Source: Halocaridina rubra (Eukaryota; Arthropoda; Malacostraca; Decapoda; Atyidae). From it: a stretch of 43,142 nt of DNA. This document shows, in pieces, positions 1-34,059 of the stretch. The notes beneath the pieces were generated by a model. That model saw only the letters and a program-made list of their open reading frames with translations, was not told the DNA's origin and did not search any database. Made by a program: the position numbers and the translations under genes. Numbering within the stretch: position 1 is the first letter of the stretch; every line of letters starts with the position of its first letter. The stretch covers positions 1-43,142 of the forward strand of contig JAXCGZ010017732.1 in assembly GCA_037179515.1 (NCBI GenBank), read 5' to 3'.

Positions 1-792
1 ATACTCCCCATTTAGAAAAATAAAATTCACGTATTTTAGTAATATATTAGGTTAGCTTAAGCTTGCTTATGGTACTTGGCTAGTGATTCTTGATAAAGCA
101 AATTACGATGGCCTTCTTTAAATTATCTAAGTAAATGCAAATATTTTGTCATAATAGATGTTTTTCTAAAAACACCAGTATAGTATTTAAGTAAAGATTC
201 TCTACATAATCAACATCACCCAATATCAAGGCAAAACTCCCAACAATCAGAGAGAACGACTAAAGCTAATCCAAAATGCCTTTCAGGTCGTCCCTTATTG
301 TAAGATGCGTTGTGTAGATAACATTTATTTGTTTTTCCATTGATAAGCAAACCACAATACATATGTAATGGTATGTACTATCACAGTATATATTTATCCA
401 CTTGCCAAGATGTAGGGACTTTTCTTGATCCCATTTCCCAAAAGTACTGGACCTATCTCGTCCTATGTAGCAACTTATCTAGGAAATTCATATTCTGAAG
501 AGTAGCAAAATGCTTTGTAAAGATATGTCTTGCAAACACCAAGATATTTTTCAGTGATTACCATTAGCTCTAAGGTGTAAGCTATTGGCATGGCAAGTTA
601 GTCTTTTATCCATCATACCATGTTCAATTGCTTCATCACCTCTGGTTCAGGCTATAAAATTACATAGCTCTGGTGAAAAAAGCATCTATATAAGCAGAGT
701 ACTGGACACTCCCTCTAAACCTAATCTCAATGAGACTTGAGCATTTGCCAAAGATACATAACCTTGCAAAATCTGCAGTCTTGAGGGGCATG
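1..792. other. Non-coding, nothing recognised
   Basis: AT-rich sequence without a convincing exon, repeat unit or RNA gene. Short open stretches lack splice borders that would connect to the downstream gene. It may be intron or 5' flank of the C2-like gene. Confidence 0.4.
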
Positions 793-1150
793 GTTTTTTT
801 TTTATTGATGAGTGTGACACCGGGACAGGCAAAAACTGCCATCATCAATAAAGGCCCGGGTACGAGAAAACAACAAGATGAAGGAAAAGAAAAAGGTTAA
901 GGACAAGGCAGAGATGAGGTAATATTGCACAAAGGAAAACGACAGGCAGAAAAAATAGCCAGAGTACAGAAGACCTAGAGATATGGAGGATTAGACCCTG
1001 AGATGACGATAGATCCACTTTTTGAAGGAAGATAGGTCATAAGAATTAGGAAAGACAGAGGGAGGAAACTAGAGTCTGGAGGTAGATGAGAAGAAGCAGT
1101 CACTGCACCGACCAATCCGCGAGCTACGAATCTCCACACAGTACCTGTGA
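793..1150 (-). mobile_element. Retroposon family E, copy 1
   Basis: On the - strand the element starts near CACAGGTA at about 1150 and ends in GTGTCACACTCAT followed by an A-rich tail, seen as the T run at 793-803. The same ~350-bp sequence recurs at 24257, 31611, 36868 and 39269 in this window, so it is a dispersed family. The tail and the variable 5' ends point to retroposition. I see no long ORF and no clear tRNA promoter boxes, so it could be a SINE-like element or the 3' end of an unseen LINE. Confidence 0.75.
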
Positions 1151-1173
1151 CTGTATATAGTGTTATTAATACT

Positions 1174-1443
1174 ACTTTATTATTAACATTATTGTTAACA
1201 TTTTTATTACAGCATTATTACTTTCTATGAAAGCTACATTTAATTTAACTATATGTATTACCCTCTTATTTACTAGTTTAATTACATGTCTACTTATAAG
1301 TTAATTTTACTTTATTATTAACATTATTGTTAAAATTTTTATTACAGTATTATTATTTTCTAGGAAACCATTATTTAATTTAACAGTATGTATTACCCTC
1401 TTACTTTTTAGTTCAATTATATATCTACTTATAAGTTACTTTT
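1174..1443 (+). repeat. Tandem duplication, 135-bp unit, two copies
   Basis: The sequence starting ACTTTATTATTAACATTATT at 1174 repeats at 1309 with small differences, and both units end near CTTATAAGTTA. A downstream stretch reading like a LINE 3' end (AAAAATAAAAATAAATG) leads into (TGTT)n. It may be the 3' untranslated end of a CR1-like LINE on the + strand, but no coding part is attached. Confidence 0.65.
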
Positions 1444-1483
1444 AGATTGTATAAGAATAACCATTGTACAAAAATAAAAATAA

Positions 1484-1521
1484 ATGTTTGTATGTTTGTT
1501 TGTTTGTTAGTTTGTTTGTTG
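1484..1521 (+). repeat. (TGTT)n-type microsatellite
   Basis: Interrupted TGTT/TATG tetranucleotide run directly after an A-rich stretch. It could be the tail of a retroposon. Confidence 0.7.
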
Positions 1522-2350
1522 TCTCTAGAAATCAGTCTCGAACTCAAGATCCTCCAACACAACTTGCAGAGAATTTACAAACTTTTTTTTAATATCAATC
1601 AATGTCACGTAACAGACACATCATAGCTTACAACTCTGTCTTTTAGAACTGCTCCAATATGTTCGGCCTGACTGAAGTCTAGTGACTCCAGACCATTCTT
1701 TTCGACTATAAAATAAATCACAGATTCCTTCATCAGCCTATACATTTCATTTCCGCGAAAGCATAGAGATTTGTGTGGAGCAAACACACATCATCAGCAT
1801 CCAACACATTTCCAGACTCCTTCAGGAATGGAATCAGCTTAACCTCCAAAACTATTTCAAATAAGTAAGCTCCCTTTCAATTCTGTCCCTCTTACTGGAT
1901 TACCACTAAAAGGATCTTCAAGTTGAAGCACAGAAAAGGTCCAATGCAACTTGGATCATGACATATTATTTGGTATCGTTTGGTATTTCCAATCTCTTCC
2001 AATCTCGTGTAATTCTGAAAATTAGGACACTGAACGATCCAGACAAAGAATTCATCTCTTGGGCAGAGGTAAGGGAAGTCCTCCTCCTACACTGAGACAA
2101 AATTCAATATATCAAGGGTGAGTCTCAGTACTTACAACAGATTTCATGGGCTTTGGAATCGCGTGAATAACCTTTATCTCTCCTTACAAGCTGTGCTTAC
2201 AAACCAGCTATCAATTCAAAGCGTTTCCTCGGTACTCTTCCACAACATTTGCATTGTCTTCGTCAGTTCCCGCATGATTCTGAAATGATGTTTTTGCTTA
2301 CCTGGAAGAGTAATTCTAGTGCAATGGAGCCTAAGGTCATGTGGACATTG

Positions 2351-2352
<2 letters not shown>
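1522..2352. other. No confirmed gene; one doubtful exon candidate
   Basis: No gene is confirmed. An open stretch ending at about 2068 with a good donor (GAG|gtaagg) could be an upstream exon of the C2-like gene, and it ends in the phase the 4402 exon needs. Protein-like text continues past that donor with stops, which fits decayed mobile DNA as well. See findings. Confidence 0.3.
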
Positions 2353-2438
<86 letters not shown>

Positions 2439-2441
2439 GTC

Positions 2442-2490
<49 letters not shown>
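2353..2490. repeat. (AT)n followed by (ATT)n microsatellite
   Basis: About 78 bp of pure AT (2353-2431), a short spacer, then about 49 bp of ATT (2442-2490). The ATT part lies exactly at the 3' side of the LINE C fragment on the - strand, where it reads (AAT)n, so it is probably that element's tail. Confidence 0.9.
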
Positions 2491-2491
<1 letters not shown>

Positions 2492-2965
2492 GTCATAGTC
2501 GTAGATTGTATTGGCAAATATATAGTATACATACAGGAATAAATATGTACATTATATTCAGAGGCACTAGCCTGCTGAGCAAGAGCTCCTTGGCAGGCAG
2601 TTTAATATACATTTCACATAATTTAAAGTATGACGGCAATAGTTAATAAAAGCTCCAATATAGCAATCTCATACTTATCTTGTAATAAAGAAAAATACTG
2701 TATTAATTATTAATTAACAGCTGCTTGACTTTGTCTAGTAAATAAATGCTGTTTGAGTTTCTTTTTAAATAAAGTTGTGCCAGTTATTGTTTTTAAATCT
2801 TCTGGTAATGCATTCCAACATTTTGGGCCAAAACAGTGAATAGAAAATTTGTACAAGGTTGTTCTCGGCTGTGGACATATCAAATTTATATTGTTACCTC
2901 TTGTCCCATGGTTGTGTTGAATAAATCTAAATAATTTTCTGTTATCATTAACAGTAGTATAGTAG
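2491..2965 (-). mobile_element. LINE C, C-terminal fragment of a non-LTR retrotransposon
   Basis: On the - strand, from about 2940 to the stop at 2710, the frame reads the typical last segment of a CR1/L2-like LINE reverse transcriptase protein: an arginine/asparagine-rich stretch, then FGPKCWNALPEDLK, then FKKKLKQHLF. About 220 bp of 3' untranslated sequence and an (AAT)n tail follow. Catalytic reverse transcriptase and endonuclease parts are absent, so this is a 5'-truncated dead copy. The exact clade is uncertain. Confidence 0.7.
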
Positions 2966-3009
2966 TAATGTTGTTATTGTTGTTGTTGTTGATATTATTA
3001 TTATTATTA

Positions 3010-3064
<55 letters not shown>

Positions 3065-3069
3065 TATTA

Positions 3070-3109
<40 letters not shown>

Positions 3110-3114
3110 CAGTA

Positions 3115-3155
<41 letters not shown>
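2953..3155. repeat. Mixed trinucleotide array (TTG/TTA/TAG)
   Basis: About 200 bp of trinucleotide repeats: TTG units, then a long TTA block with interruptions, then about a dozen TAG units. It sits between the 5' truncation of LINE C (-) and the 5' truncation of LINE D (+). Confidence 0.9.
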
Positions 3156-3156
<1 letters not shown>

Positions 3157-4249
3157 GTGAGTATGAAAGGTTTTGGCAATTGAATCAAATGCTCTTCGCG
3201 GATGACACTGCACCGGTGGCTGATACTGAGAATGTACTGAATCATTTGGTGACTGAATTTGCTTGGGTGTGTAAAAGAAGAAAGTTATGAGTGAATATTG
3301 GTAAAAGTAAAGTCATGAAATGCACGAGAAGTGTTCATATTGGCTGATTGAATGTAGGAGTGAATAGGGAGTTGCTTGAAAAAGTTGAGAGTTTTATGTA
3401 TCTGGGGTCGCCTGTATCATAGAATGGTAAGTCATAGTGAAGGAAGCGAGTAATTGTCTCGGTGGGTTGAAAAGTGTAATGAGAAATAGGTGTTTGGGAA
3501 TGAAATACAAAGAGAAGGATATATGAAGGTGTAATTATGCCGACTGCATTATATGGAACAGAGAACTGGAATGCAAGAGAGGATGGAAGGAACAAGTTGA
3601 ATGTAATGGAGATGAGGTGTTTGTGTAGTATGATTTGTGTATCTATAGTAGGAAGAGTAAGAAATGAGGATGTCAGGCCGAGAATGGGTGTTGAAAGAAA
3701 GCTGCCAAATAGGTTAGATCAGAGAGTATTGACTTGGCTTGGACACATGGCAAGGAAGAGCGATGAACGAATAGAGAATAGAGTGTGGAACGCAGTAATG
3801 ATTAGAGTTAAGCCAAGAGGGAGACCTAAAATGAGATGGATGAATGACGTGAAAGGGGCATTGAATGCACGTGGAATGCCAGGGGATCAGGGAAGGGAGC
3901 ATGCAAGAGAAAGGAAAGAGTGGAGGAAGATTGTGTATAGGTGACACAGCCAAAGGGATTTCTCACACCTGCTAGCTCAGTGAACTGTGATGGACGGGTG
4001 TGAGGGGAATTGCCATGTGATGAAGCAATGGGGGTAAGCCAGCTGCGGCTGTCGGGACTCATTGTAAAATAAACTTGCCTGCCTACCTTGTGGGTGACAC
4101 AAACAAGGTGATAGGGGGGGGAATGTGGCAACCCTTTATCCCCAAGGAGCTAAGAGGAGCAATTGAGGTATGTGTGTGGATCGTGGTGAATGCGTGCTTC
4201 TTGCCTCGGCCACCCCCCTTACAAGGGAGAATGAAGCCATATAAATAAA
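3156..4249 (+). mobile_element. LINE D copy 1, 5'-truncated non-LTR retrotransposon
   Basis: The copy begins inside the reverse transcriptase at the catalytic LFADDTAPVADTE stretch (about 3195). It continues through a frame-shifted thumb region to a 135-codon open piece (3537-3944) containing ALYGTENWNAREDGRNKLN, a RVRNEDVR segment, LTWLGHMARKSDERI and a C-terminal basic region ending WRKIVYR. This order is typical of the C-terminal half of LINE proteins widespread in crustaceans. About 300 bp of 3' UTR (CCTTTATCCCCAAGGAGCTAAGAGG and on) follows, then a microsatellite tail. In-frame stops such as the one near 3288 show it is dead. A second copy lies at 20660-21737. Confidence 0.8.
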
Positions 4250-4397
<148 letters not shown>

Positions 4398-4401
4398 TCA
4401 G

Positions 4402-27245
<22,844 letters not shown>

Positions 27246-27263
27246 ATGTATGTTTTTTTTTTA

Positions 27264-27265
<2 letters not shown>

Positions 27266-27294
<29 letters not shown>

Positions 27295-27312
27295 CATACA
27301 TACATACATACA
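27266..27312. repeat. (TACA)n microsatellite
   Basis: About twelve TACA units between the stop of the C2-like gene and the 5' end of LINE A copy v. Confidence 0.95.
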
Positions 27313-30003
27313 GGTGGTGGTATTGGAAAACGTACAAACGGTTGACTATAAAGGAACAGTAATAGAAAAATGAAAGATGCGGTGGAAAGGTCTAATCTAC
27401 TGATTAAACAGGCACTTTATAAAGAGAAGACAGTGGTAATCTCAGGCATAAGTGAATCTCAGGAGTCAACATGGCAATGGAGACTTGAACATAATAAAGC
27501 TAGTGTTTTAGACATGATTTGGAAGCTTGAAATAGCATGTGATCCGGAGAATACTGTAAACATTCACCAACTTGGTAAATATTCTAGAGGGGAGAAGGCA
27601 AGACTAGTGAAAGTAACTTTTGAAAGAGGGGACACATGTAGAGAAATATTGCTAAGAAAAAACTAAAAGGCCTTCATGAATTCAAAAGTGTTCATTAGAC
27701 CATGCAAAACTCAGGAAGAGGTGGAAAGGATCTACAACTTGTTGCAAGAGGCTAGAAGGTTAAATGAGATAAGATATGAAGAAGAAGAAAAAAAGGAAAA
27801 TTTTTATTCCAGCCAAAGGGGAGATAAAGAAGATAATGATAGATCAGGAGATGCAGCCTCAGTAAGATTGTTGTACCAAATGCTGATGGAATAGCTGATA
27901 AGGCAATAGATTCAAAGGATAGGATTAGCAACAGTAAGGCAGATATAGTAGCGGTTACAGAGACTAAGTGAGGATACAAACAGTGTTAGAGTTTTTACTA
28001 AGGACTACAGAATATTAAGGGTTGAAATAACTTAGAGGTATGGTGGAGGCATAGCACTACCCATAAGTGAAAGATTTCAGGTTGAAGAACTAACTTTGCC
28101 TTAGAAAGTTAGTTCAAGGAATTTCTTGTTGCTCGCATAAATACAGGGTCAGAGAGCCTTATAATAATTGTTATATATAACCCACCAAGGAACCAACATA
28201 GGCTAGAAATATATGAGGAAAGTCATATAGGTACAAGTGAAGTCAAAAACTCAGTTGTTAACATTGCACAGGAGAGAAAATGTAGGATTTTGATTATGGG
28301 AAATTTTAATAATCGAGAGAGAGATTAGATAAAGCTTGACCCACACAGTGAGGAGGACTCATTCGGGGCAAGATTTCCAGATTGCGTACAAGGGAATTTC
28401 CTACACCAACATATACTGGAACAAACGAATTCCAGGGGTGGGGATGAGCCAATGCTGCTTCATCTAGTATTCACAAATAATGTGTTGGATATTCAAAAAC
28501 TTGAATATGAAACACCAATTGGAAAGAGTGACAACTGTTTATTGTTGATGGCGTATATAATGGAAGATGTTCTCCCCAAAAGTAGAGGTAATGTTTACAC
28601 ATGGAGGAATTATCTGAAAGGAGATTACATCAATATCAATATGCTTTTTGCATTTATTGACTGGAGGACCTTATTTAACAATAAATCTGTACAAGAAATG
28701 CACAACATCTTTTGTGAGAAATATGGGAAGATAGTACATTATTGCATACCTTCCACCATAACAGGAGTTATTCATGCCAGAAAGAAATGATTCAATAATG
28801 AGTGTAAGAGAGCTAAGGAGTGGAGAGACAAATGTTGGAAAAGGTATAGGAGGAGAAAAATCATAAATGCCTAGCAGACTCACAAAAGAGTAAGATATGA
28901 GTACCTAAATAAATGAAGAGAGGCAGAGAGAGACTATGAAAGGGATATTACTTGGAAGGGTAAAAAAATTCCAAACTTTTCCACAGCTTTATTAGAGAAA
29001 AACTGAAGGTCAAAGAAGAGGTTTTAAAGTCAAGGAGAGCGGATGCAAGCATCACTGAGATGGATGAAGAGGTCTGCAAAGAATTGAACAAGGAGTCTTA
29101 GTCATTAGTTACAACAGAAAATACCCCACCACCTCAAATTGCAGAGATAGTAGCTTTTTTTTTTTTTTTAGATTCTCCACCCACGGATGGGTGGAACAGG
29201 TAATGGAGGACCCGTAGGGCGGTCACCAGCCGGCAAAGGCCCCAACCCCCCACTGTGGTGCCTAGCCACATCAGTAACTCCCCAGTAAACAACTTAAGCT
29301 CTCTTGCCTGGACGGGGAACGATCCCTGGACCTCGCAAATGCGATGCCAACACGTTACCACTGTACTAGCCAGGAGGCTATAGTAGCTCATGAGCTGGTA
29401 TTAGAGAATATCAACCTGTTAGCCACAGAGGTATACAAAGCGCTGGTGGAATTAGATACCCATAAAACTACAGATCCTGATGATATATCGCCTTATGTAC
29501 ATAAGAAATGCGCTAAATCAATATCGGGGGCACTATGTATCATATTTGGAAAGTCGCTGGAATCTGGAGAGATTCCAAGATGCTACAAACAAGCGAATGT
29601 AGTACCTATCTTCAAAAAGGGAAGGAGGGATACAGCTCTAAGCTATAGACCCGTTTCCTTGACTAGCATAATTTGCAAAGTTATAGAAAAACTACTAAGA
29701 AAACTCATTTCTCTTCACTTGGAATCCTTCAACTTTTTGTTTTTGAGACAACATGGCTTCAGAGAAGGTAGATCAACAGTAATAAACTTATTAGAATTTT
29801 ACATGAAAGAGAGGGCTGGGCAGATTGCATATTCCTAGACTTCCAGAAAGCATTACATGGGAGACTTATTAAGAAGCTGCAAGCAATGGCGAGAATAGGT
29901 GGAAATGTTTGGAATGAATAAAATTTACTTAGAAGGAGCAAAGAAACAAACATTTATTTCCATTTTAAACAGTGGCTATTCTTTTACAAAACTAAGAGTA
30001 CAC
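27313..30003 (+). mobile_element. LINE A copy v, old decayed copy with nested SINE
   Basis: Same element as copy ii but in the sense of the host gene and much more decayed. It shows the ORF1 RRM-like fragment (27370-27665 and 27676-27894), broken endonuclease (28452-28790 with LVFTNNVLDIQKLEYETPIG and GKSDNCLL, where the catalytic His is changed) and part of the reverse transcriptase (29395-29838 with SYRPVSLTSIICKVIEKLL and QHGFREGRSTV). Many stops and frameshifts break it. A tRNA-derived SINE (29156-29379) interrupts it. It extends about 40 bp further 5' than copy ii. Confidence 0.85.
29147..29388 (-). mobile_element. tRNA-derived SINE family G inserted in LINE A copy v
   Basis: In antisense the element begins with a tRNA-like head (TGGCTAGTACAGTGGTAACG, B-box-like GGTCCAGGGATCGTTCCCC). 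A GC-rich body follows, ending in an A-rich tail seen as the T run after 29155. The 9-bp sequence ATAGTAGCT flanks it at 29147-29155 and 29380-29388. The LINE frame resumes on the far side, so the order of events is clear: LINE first, SINE second. Confidence 0.88.
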
Positions 30004-30493
30004 TTTGGAATCCGCACTTGAAAAAGCACATAGCTAAGCTTGAAAAAGTTCAAAGACATGCCACGAAACTGGTGCCAGAAATACGCAATCTCAGTTATGA
30101 TGAGAGGCTGAGGGAATTAGACTTACCATCACTCGAAGCTAGAAGAGTGAGGGGGGATATGGTGACAGTCTTTAAATTCCTTCATGGTTATGATAGAGTG
30201 GATAGGGATCGATATTTTGATATGGCTGGCTCTAGAACTAGAGGTCATAGTTTGAAGCTTCGTAAGAAAACTTCTTTGCAGGATGTAAGGAAATACTTTT
30301 TCAGTGTAAGAGTAGTTGATAATTGGAATTGGCTAAGCGAGGAGGTAGTTAATGCTATCTCAATCCATAGTTTTAAGGACAGGTATGATAAGTATCACTA
30401 AGTCTAAAATGGAACCGATGAGGAGACGGGAAGATACGAGCTTTGGGCTCTTTCCCGTAAACACAATTAGGTAATCACAATTAGGTAATCACT
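30004..30493 (+). mobile_element. LINE A copy vi, young 3' end fragment
   Basis: From TGGAATCCGCACTTGAAAAA onward the sequence is almost identical to copies ii and iii. It has an undamaged 127-codon C-terminus (30018-30401), the 3' UTR and two ATTAGGTAATCACA units. The sequence immediately upstream belongs to the heavily decayed copy v, so this is probably a separate, later insertion. Confidence 0.75.
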
Positions 30494-30849
30494 TATAAGT
30501 GGTAATTAAGTAAAAAGTGAACAGAAAATGAAGATTACCTTGAGCTAACAGATACATATAAACTTTTAATAACAATAATCATATTGTAATAATATGTTTA
30601 CAGTTTATTGCTAATTATAAAGTATTAATAGTAATATTCGATACAGGATTGTTATCAGCATCATCACCGTATTTGTGCCCCTTTCAATGAGAATAATTAG
30701 TTCTTAACTTAGAAATCAAAGAAGGCGATATCTATTTAAAAAAAATGGTTAGTTTTAAGGGAAATTGCATTAAATCATTAAGTTTGATTAGTGTGTGGGC
30801 ACTAACAATTTGTCCAAAAGAAAACTATATAGTTTGCCTTTGAAAGCTG
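30494..30849. other. Unassigned, possibly LINE B 3' UTR
   Basis: AT-rich sequence between LINE A copy vi and the C-terminal codons of LINE B. On the - strand it could be LINE B's 3' untranslated region. Confidence 0.4.
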
Positions 30850-33207
30850 TGAAGGAGGATGAATTGTTAACCTGTTATGGAATATTGTTCCAGAGTGTTG
30901 ACCCTTTAATAGTGATCATCTTTGAACCTGCGTATGTGTTTGTTCTCTGAATAAAGAGCTCACTACTCTGTTTTGTATTGGTTCTCCTTATATCCCTGAC
31001 TGTTTTGAAATTAAATATCCAGCCAGGATAATTATGATTCAATATTTTGTATACAAAAAAGTAAATAGCATGGGCGACCTTGATTTCTTCCCACAGCCAC
31101 TCAAGTTTTTTGAGAGCTGGTGTGATGTGGTCATATTTTCTTATTCCTCTCATGGCAACTCGAGCTGCTAAATTAATAAGCTTCTGTATTCTGTTTATCT
31201 GAGTCTTAATGGTAACTCCCCATGCAGTTGTGCAATAGTTAATGTGACTTAGGGCTAGAGATTCAACAACCGTTATTCAAGTGGTAGTCTCAAAATTATC
31301 TTTTATACGTGATAAGTACATTAGTGTTCCTGTAACCTTTTTGCATATTTTATCTATATGGGAATCAAACAACATGTAGTTATCAAAGTGAATTCCTTGG
31401 TTTTTTACAGTTTTGCTAGGAGTAATGACATTGCCGCAAAAATTAATTGTTGTGTTTTCTGGAATTTGTGCTATAAAGTACCTTGAACAATAGACGTGCA
31501 TTGTGTTTTACTTTCGTTAATTAATAGCCCAATTTCTTGAAAATATGTTTTAATTTTTGACAGAGTGTGTTCTGCTCCTAAGGTTAGCTCTGAGAGATTA
31601 CTAAGCATCATTTTTTTTTTTAATGAGTGTGACACCGGCACAAGAAGAAACTGCCCTCATCAATAAAGGCCCGGGCACGAGAAAATACCAAGACGAAGGA
31701 AAAGAAAAAGGTTAAGGTCAAGGCAGAGATGAGGTAATGTCACACAAAGGAAAGCGACAGACAACAAAAACAGTCAAAGTACAGAGGACTAAGAGATATG
31801 GAGGACTAGGCCCTGAGATGACGATAGATCTGCTTTTTGAAGGATAAAAGGTCATAAGAATTAGGAAAGACAGAAGGAGGAAGAGAGTTCCAGAGTCTGG
31901 AGGAAGATGGGAAGAAACAGTCGCTGCACCGACCAATCCGCGAGCTACAAATTCCCACACAATACCTGTGAGATGAGCATATTGTACAACTAGACAGTCA
32001 GGAATAAAACAAGATAGATCATTTACATAAATGGCGAAAAGGATAGGACCAAAGACTGATCCCTGTGGAAAACCAAATGATACATTTTTTGGAGTAGAGA
32101 TAATGTTGTTAAGATGGATAGACTGTCTGCGATTAGATAGATATGCTCTAAACCAGTTCGGATCAATATTTAGGTTAGAACGTTTATTAATAAGAATTTC
32201 ATGGTTTACACTGTCGAAGACTTTTGATTAGTCTAATAATACACGCAGAGAGATTATTTTGTTATCTATATTATTGTAAATTCTATTAGTAGCTTTGAGC
32301 AATGCAGTTTCCGTCGAGAGTTTTGGTCTGAAACCATGTTGGTTAATAGCTAATAGTCTGTTTGACACTAGATATGACATTAGTTGGCATGCAACAAATT
32401 GTTCTAATATTTTAGAGAAAATTGGTAACAGGGAAATGGAACGATAGTTTGTCATATCTTCTCTGTCCCCCTTTTTATGCAGAGGTATTACATGTGACTT
32501 TTTCCAAGAGTCAGGAAGCCTTTTAGTAACAATGGAAGTTTTTATAATAGCTAGAATATAAGAAACAGTCATGGGTAGAGCATCTTTGATGAACTGAATT
32601 GGTATACCATCTGGACCATAATAGCCAGAGTTTCTTAGGCTCCTTATGATAAGAATTAGGGTAGCACAATCGACAGGAGTGATCTTGAAGTTATCTCTTA
32701 TGTTTACATTGGAAGAATTGTCATTTAAGTAATTACTCATATTCACTAAGTTGATGCTTTCTTGTGTTTTCTCATATGTATTTTTCCCAACGTTAGCAAA
32801 ATAGTTATTGAACTTTTTCGCTTTATTTCAACCCAGTAATATTTTCATAACTCTTTCTGAGGTAGTCTTTCCATTTGGTATCATGCTTCTTATCAGTTTC
32901 CATGTTGCTGCTGTATCATGTCTAGAGTCATTAAAATGCTTTTTGTAAAAAGTTTTTTAACTTATATCAATGAGGGAGCTGGCACGTTTCTTTTCTACTT
33001 TATAACGTTCACGGAGAGTCATATCATTTCCATTCATTTTTAGCTCTCTTTGTCTTTGATTTCTGATTAGCATTGCCCCTTTGATGTCATTAGTTAGCCA
33101 GGGGGCTGAGGGATGGTTTATTTTTCTTGTTACAATGGGGCACAACTATCTAGGCATTTCAACCAGCAATTCGATGTTATCTGTGTTTATTATACCATTA
33201 AGTGCCT
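30850..33207 (-). mobile_element. LINE B, decayed CR1/L2-like retrotransposon, with E copy 3 nested
   Basis: In sense order (- strand): a linker region with NHPSAPWLTNDIKGAM (32957-33145), reverse transcriptase pieces (32228-32746) with YYGPDGIPIQFIKDALP, YRSISLLPIFSKILEQFVA and QHGFRPKLSTETALLK, an FPQGSVFGPILFAIYVNDL block near 32050, and C-terminal pieces at 31277-31501 and 30875-31153 (KYDHITPALKKLEWLWEE). Stops such as the one at about 32229 and frameshifts make it dead. Retroposon E copy 3 interrupts it in the catalytic region. It is related to LINE F in PCCA intron 2 (shared HGFRPKLSTETALLK block). Confidence 0.8.
31611..31971 (-). mobile_element. Retroposon family E, copy 3, inside LINE B
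   Basis: Antisense copy with an A tail (T run at 31611-31621), the GTGTCACACTCATT end and the most complete 5' part of the family (to about 31971, CACAGGTATTGTGTGG). The LINE B reading frame is cut right at its catalytic motif: codons for VVQYA lie on one side and MMLSNLSELTLG on the other. A short AGCAT is shared at both borders. Confidence 0.85.
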
Positions 33208-33362
33208 TTCTGAGGGTTAGAGTAAGGTATTCAGATTCTGAATGGAGAAAGGTTAGTAGTGGAGTTTCACAGGGTTCAGTTTTGGGGCCTGTTTTTGTTC
33301 CTTGTATATGTAAATGACCCACCAGAGTCTTTAAATTCATTCATGAATATGTTTGCAATGTG
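33208..33362 (+). mobile_element. LINE A internal fragment (copy vii)
   Basis: About 155 bp matching the reverse transcriptase of LINE A: RVRVRYSDSEWRKVSSGVSQ, GSVLGP, then a frameshift and codons corresponding to SLNSFMNMFA. Both ends are cut, with no tail. It joins LINE B directly at about 33207. Confidence 0.8.
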
Positions 33363-34059
33363 GGAAGGTTGTTAAATTTATGTTATACTAAGGGAACTCA
33401 AAGTACTGAACTCGGTTAAGAGCTCACAAACAGACAGGACAATTAATAATTTTACAAATTACCTGTGCAACCACTACTCGGTTAAATGAAACTCATAATT
33501 CACCTTTCTTTTAATTTTGGAAATGCAATGACACATTAAAAAAGAATTGAATTGATTTTTAGAAAGCTGGAACAAATTTAAAATTTAAATTTATGGAATG
33601 CAGCCTCGAATACCGGAGGTGGTGAGCACGAGTTCGATTCCCGGCAACACAGACGGATGCTAAGACTTTGGCCTCAACTTGACGATCACCTCTGTCACAC
33701 AGGCAGAGTAGACTAGAGGACACTGCAATTGCAGAAACAGAAACGACTCATCATTAATAATGGGGAAAATTGAAGGCACGAGCACACAAACAATGAGTTT
33801 CCAATATTATTCTACTGGATGAAAATACATTGGTTAGTCACAGCTAACCAGAAATATTTACGCTACAGTAAAAGCATACAAAACCATTAATTATTTGCCT
33901 GCATTAGCGTAAATAATTTATGAACAATAAATGGCGAATAAGCGAGAGAAATACAGTCTGTATTCCTTAATTAGAAATATCATTTTCCCACCACTTCCAA
34001 ATTCAGCTTTTAACCAATGCATCAAATAATCAATTAAAGGACTTTCTATATACAGAACC
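33363..34059. other. Intergenic; possible tRNA-like SINE piece
   Basis: A perfect B-box-like GAGTTCGATTCCCGG at about 33629 followed by ~150 bp of non-tRNA sequence suggests a SINE head. I cannot find a second copy, an A-box with correct spacing or a target duplication. The rest is unassigned. Confidence 0.35.

Noticed and set aside
2249..2646. Open frames of alternating Ile/Tyr or Leu runs over microsatellites, here and at 4249, 4932, 6331, 10122, 19147, 21561, 23023 and 37066
   Set aside because: They are translations of (AT)n, (ATT)n or (TG)n. The frames stay open because the repeats contain no stop in those phases; there is no gene.
27266..27312. CRISPR-like regular repeat
   Set aside because: Direct TACA tetranucleotides without spacers. 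The 62-, 74- and 44-bp arrays also lack unique spacers and are minisatellites.
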